The translations under genes and the position numbers were made by a program. From Deltaproteobacteria bacterium RBG_13_52_11 (GTDB taxonomy: Bacteria; Desulfobacterota; B13-G15; RBG-16-54-18), in NCBI GenBank assembly GCA_001797745.1, contig MGQF01000017.1:25722-39005 (forward strand): 13,284 bases of DNA, in the 5' to 3' direction. Under the pieces are notes generated by a model that was not told the origin of the DNA, did not search any database, and saw nothing but the letters and a program-made list of their open reading frames with translations. Positions 11,740 through 13,284 of the stretch are shown in pieces; positions within the stretch are counted from its first letter, which is position 1, and each line of letters opens with the position of its first letter.

Positions 11740-13151
11740 CCCTTCTTCTTTTTGAGGCCGAGATGGCGGGCGATAGCCTCTGCCGAGGCCTCCATGGCAA
11801 TGGGTCTATTCCTCAGTTCTTCGCGCGGCTTAATATCGTATCCCGCGGGGAAGGAATCCTCAAAGTACATCTGCTGGAATCCCGCGAACTTCAGTTGGTG
11901 GGAGGTGGAATCCACCACTACGGTATGGTTGGCATTCACCAGGCCCATCTCCACCCCTTTCTTCAACCCTACGACGGATTCCCCGCCCTGGGTGCAGACC
12001 ACGTGGCCGTGGCGATTGGCGATGAGCATCCCCTCGATGATCTCCTGCTCGCTAACCTGGAGGGCGAAAAACCGCTCCCGGAAGTGTTCCTCGACGAGTT
12101 GCGAGACCTTGGGGAAGGAGACCGGGTTTCCGATCATGGCTGCCTGGGCCACACTGGGGCGGACCTTCACCGGCCGGTACTCCCCGCGCTCGCGCCAGAG
12201 GACGACGGGGTTGGCGTGTTCGCTCTGCACCCCGATGATCAAGGGGAGCTCCTCAATGATCCCCAGCCGAAGCAGATCAAGGAACCCCTCCATCACCGCG
12301 GTGACGTTTCCCGCATTGCCGATGGGGACCACCACCACGAGATTCTGCGTCTGGAAATCGAGCTGCTGGGCTACTTCATAAGAGTAAGATTTCTGCCCCT
12401 GGATGCGAATGGGGTTCTTGGAGTTGAGCAGGCACACCTCATACTCCTCGGCCAACTGCTCCACGATGCGCATGCAGTCGTCGAAGACCCCGGGGACCTC
12501 GATCACCGTGGACCCACTCCCCAAGGGCTGGGAGAGCTGGGCCGGGGTTACCTTCCCCTGAGGAAGGAGGACTACCGAGCGTACCACATCGTGGGGGAGA
12601 TAGCTGAGGTACAGGGCGGCTGCTGCCGAGGTGTCTCCGGTGGAGGCGCAGATCCCCAACAGCTCCTTGATCCCCTTGACCTTGATCATATAGTTGATGA
12701 AGCTGATGGCGCTCGCCATCCCCCGGTCTTTGAAGCTGGCCGAGGGGTTAAGGCCATCGTATTTTATGGAGAAATCCACCCCTGCCCAGCGGCTCAGCTC
12801 TGCATTGGCCCGCACCAAGGGTGTATGCCCCTCCCCTAAGTTTATCACGGCATCCAGGGGGATGATGGGGAAGATGAACTCGTGGAAGAGAAAGATCCCC
12901 TTTAACCCGTCGACGTTGAGCATCCGGCGGTGATCGAAGATCCTCCGCCACACGGGCCCAGGGATCTCCGTGAGGCGATCGAAGGTGAGATCGCAGATGC
13001 GCAACAGCCCTTCGCAGCTCGGGCAGGTGTAGAGGAAGCGATCGAGGGGGTAGTGTGCCTCACACCCGATACACTCATAGGCCATCTGGGCATCAGTATG
13101 AAAGGGAAAGAGATGATCCTTGATATCAATGGGGAAATCAGCTGCCTTCAT
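11736..13151 (-). CDS. thrC: Threonine synthase
   Basis: A PLP enzyme that converts O-phosphohomoserine to threonine, the last step of threonine synthesis. The protein has 471 residues. An N-terminal zinc-ribbon-like module has Cys27-x2-Cys30 and Cys43-x2-Cys46, as in the longer archaeal/deltaproteobacterial ThrC type. The fold-type II PLP core follows: LGEGHTPLVR (105-114), PSASFKDRGM (136-145) with Lys141 as the Schiff-base lysine, CASTGDTSAAAA (168-179), and the phosphate-binding glycine loop PIGNAGN (276-282). The C-terminal part contains CTQGGES. The ATG at 13151 has GAGGAGGG three bases upstream. It overlaps the preceding partial gene by 14 bp and thiL by 4 bp, so the whole block is one operon. 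Confidence 0.94.
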   Translation of the reverse strand: MKAADFPIDIKDHLFPFHTDAQMAYECIGCEAHYPLDRFLYTCPSCEGLLRICDLTFDRLTEIPGPVWRRIFDHRRMLNVDGLKGIFLFHEFIFPIIPLDAVINLGEGHTPLVRANAELSRWAGVDFSIKYDGLNPSASFKDRGMASAISFINYMIKVKGIKELLGICASTGDTSAAAALYLSYLPHDVVRSVVLLPQGKVTPAQLSQPLGSGSTVIEVPGVFDDCMRIVEQLAEEYEVCLLNSKNPIRIQGQKSYSYEVAQQLDFQTQNLVVVVPIGNAGNVTAVMEGFLDLLRLGIIEELPLIIGVQSEHANPVVLWRERGEYRPVKVRPSVAQAAMIGNPVSFPKVSQLVEEHFRERFFALQVSEQEIIEGMLIANRHGHVVCTQGGESVVGLKKGVEMGLVNANHTVVVDSTSHQLKFAGFQQMYFEDSFPAGYDIKPREELRNRPIAMEASAEAIARHLGLKKKKG

Positions 13152-13284
13152 CTACCCTCCTCGTCAAGGTGATGATCCTTCGCTCCAACAACGCGAGGAA
13201 CCTCTCTCTGTCCTCCTGGGACAGGGGGGGAGGACCCTTGATCCTCCCCCCGGCCATCCTGATCCGGCCATGGAGCCAGCGGCG
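13138..13284 (-). CDS. C-terminal fragment of an unrecognised protein
   Basis: An open frame enters from the window edge and runs 48 codons to TGA at 13138-13140, overlapping the thrC start by 14 bp in another frame. The visible end is very basic and proline/leucine-rich (RIKGPPPLSQEDRERF, then LLERRIITLTRR). The overlap and the thrC ribosome site lying within its last codons are what one expects of an upstream operon gene, so it is probably real, but too little is present to name a family. Confidence 0.55.
   Translation of the reverse strand, partial: RRWLHGRIRMAGGRIKGPPPLSQEDRERFLALLERRIITLTRRVDEGS

Noticed and set aside
11763..12839. Long plus-strand open frame of 358 codons opposite thrC
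   Set aside because: It is a shadow of the G/C-rich thrC gene; the translation shows no family features and is rich in His, Gly and Asp typical of antisense frames.

Overview
This looks like a bacterial chromosome fragment, probably from an uncultured Gram-negative deltaproteobacterium-like lineage (Desulfobacterota or a neighbouring phylum). That placement is an inference from the MFS, DUF1805, YhaM and ThrC sequences and from G/C-rich codon use at the two ends; no rRNA or marker gene settles it. Every gene I can support is on the minus strand, so transcription runs from high to low coordinates. No gap between genes exceeds about 245 bases.

Right end (13284 to 9789), a housekeeping operon: the tail of an unrecognised gene, thrC (threonine synthase), thiL (thiamine-monophosphate kinase) and a YhaM-type OB-fold/HD 3'-5' exoribonuclease. 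The genes overlap or nearly touch.

Middle (9790 to about 4850), an accessory and defence region with at least two layers. First comes a type II restriction-modification pair: an XhoI/PaeR7I-family endonuclease followed by a beta-class SPPYW DNA methyltransferase. The pair is bracketed by two 111-bp direct repeats (about 90% identical). The repeats are the 3' end of the yhaM-like gene, so the module appears to have entered at that gene end with a long target duplication or with a carried allele of the gene tail. Next comes visibly A/T-richer DNA holding an HNH-type protein gene and a four-helix membrane protein gene. Each ends inside a roughly 60-bp element that looks like an integron attC site, so they look like gene cassettes, although no integrase is present in the window. 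After the second attC-like element lies a two-gene operon, DUF262 (ParB/GmrS-like) plus a HEPN protein, joined by an ATGA overlap. This is the best candidate here for a little-described conflict system.

Left end (4829 to 1), ordinary metabolism and transport: a chromate-transporter family protein, a SAM-dependent methyltransferase, a small membrane protein, a membrane-anchored or secreted alpha/beta hydrolase, a DUF1805 protein and the N-terminal two thirds of an MFS permease that runs off the window. Short motifs resembling REP/RAYT-associated repeats occur in two of the gaps. No tRNA, rRNA, CRISPR array or complete insertion sequence was seen.
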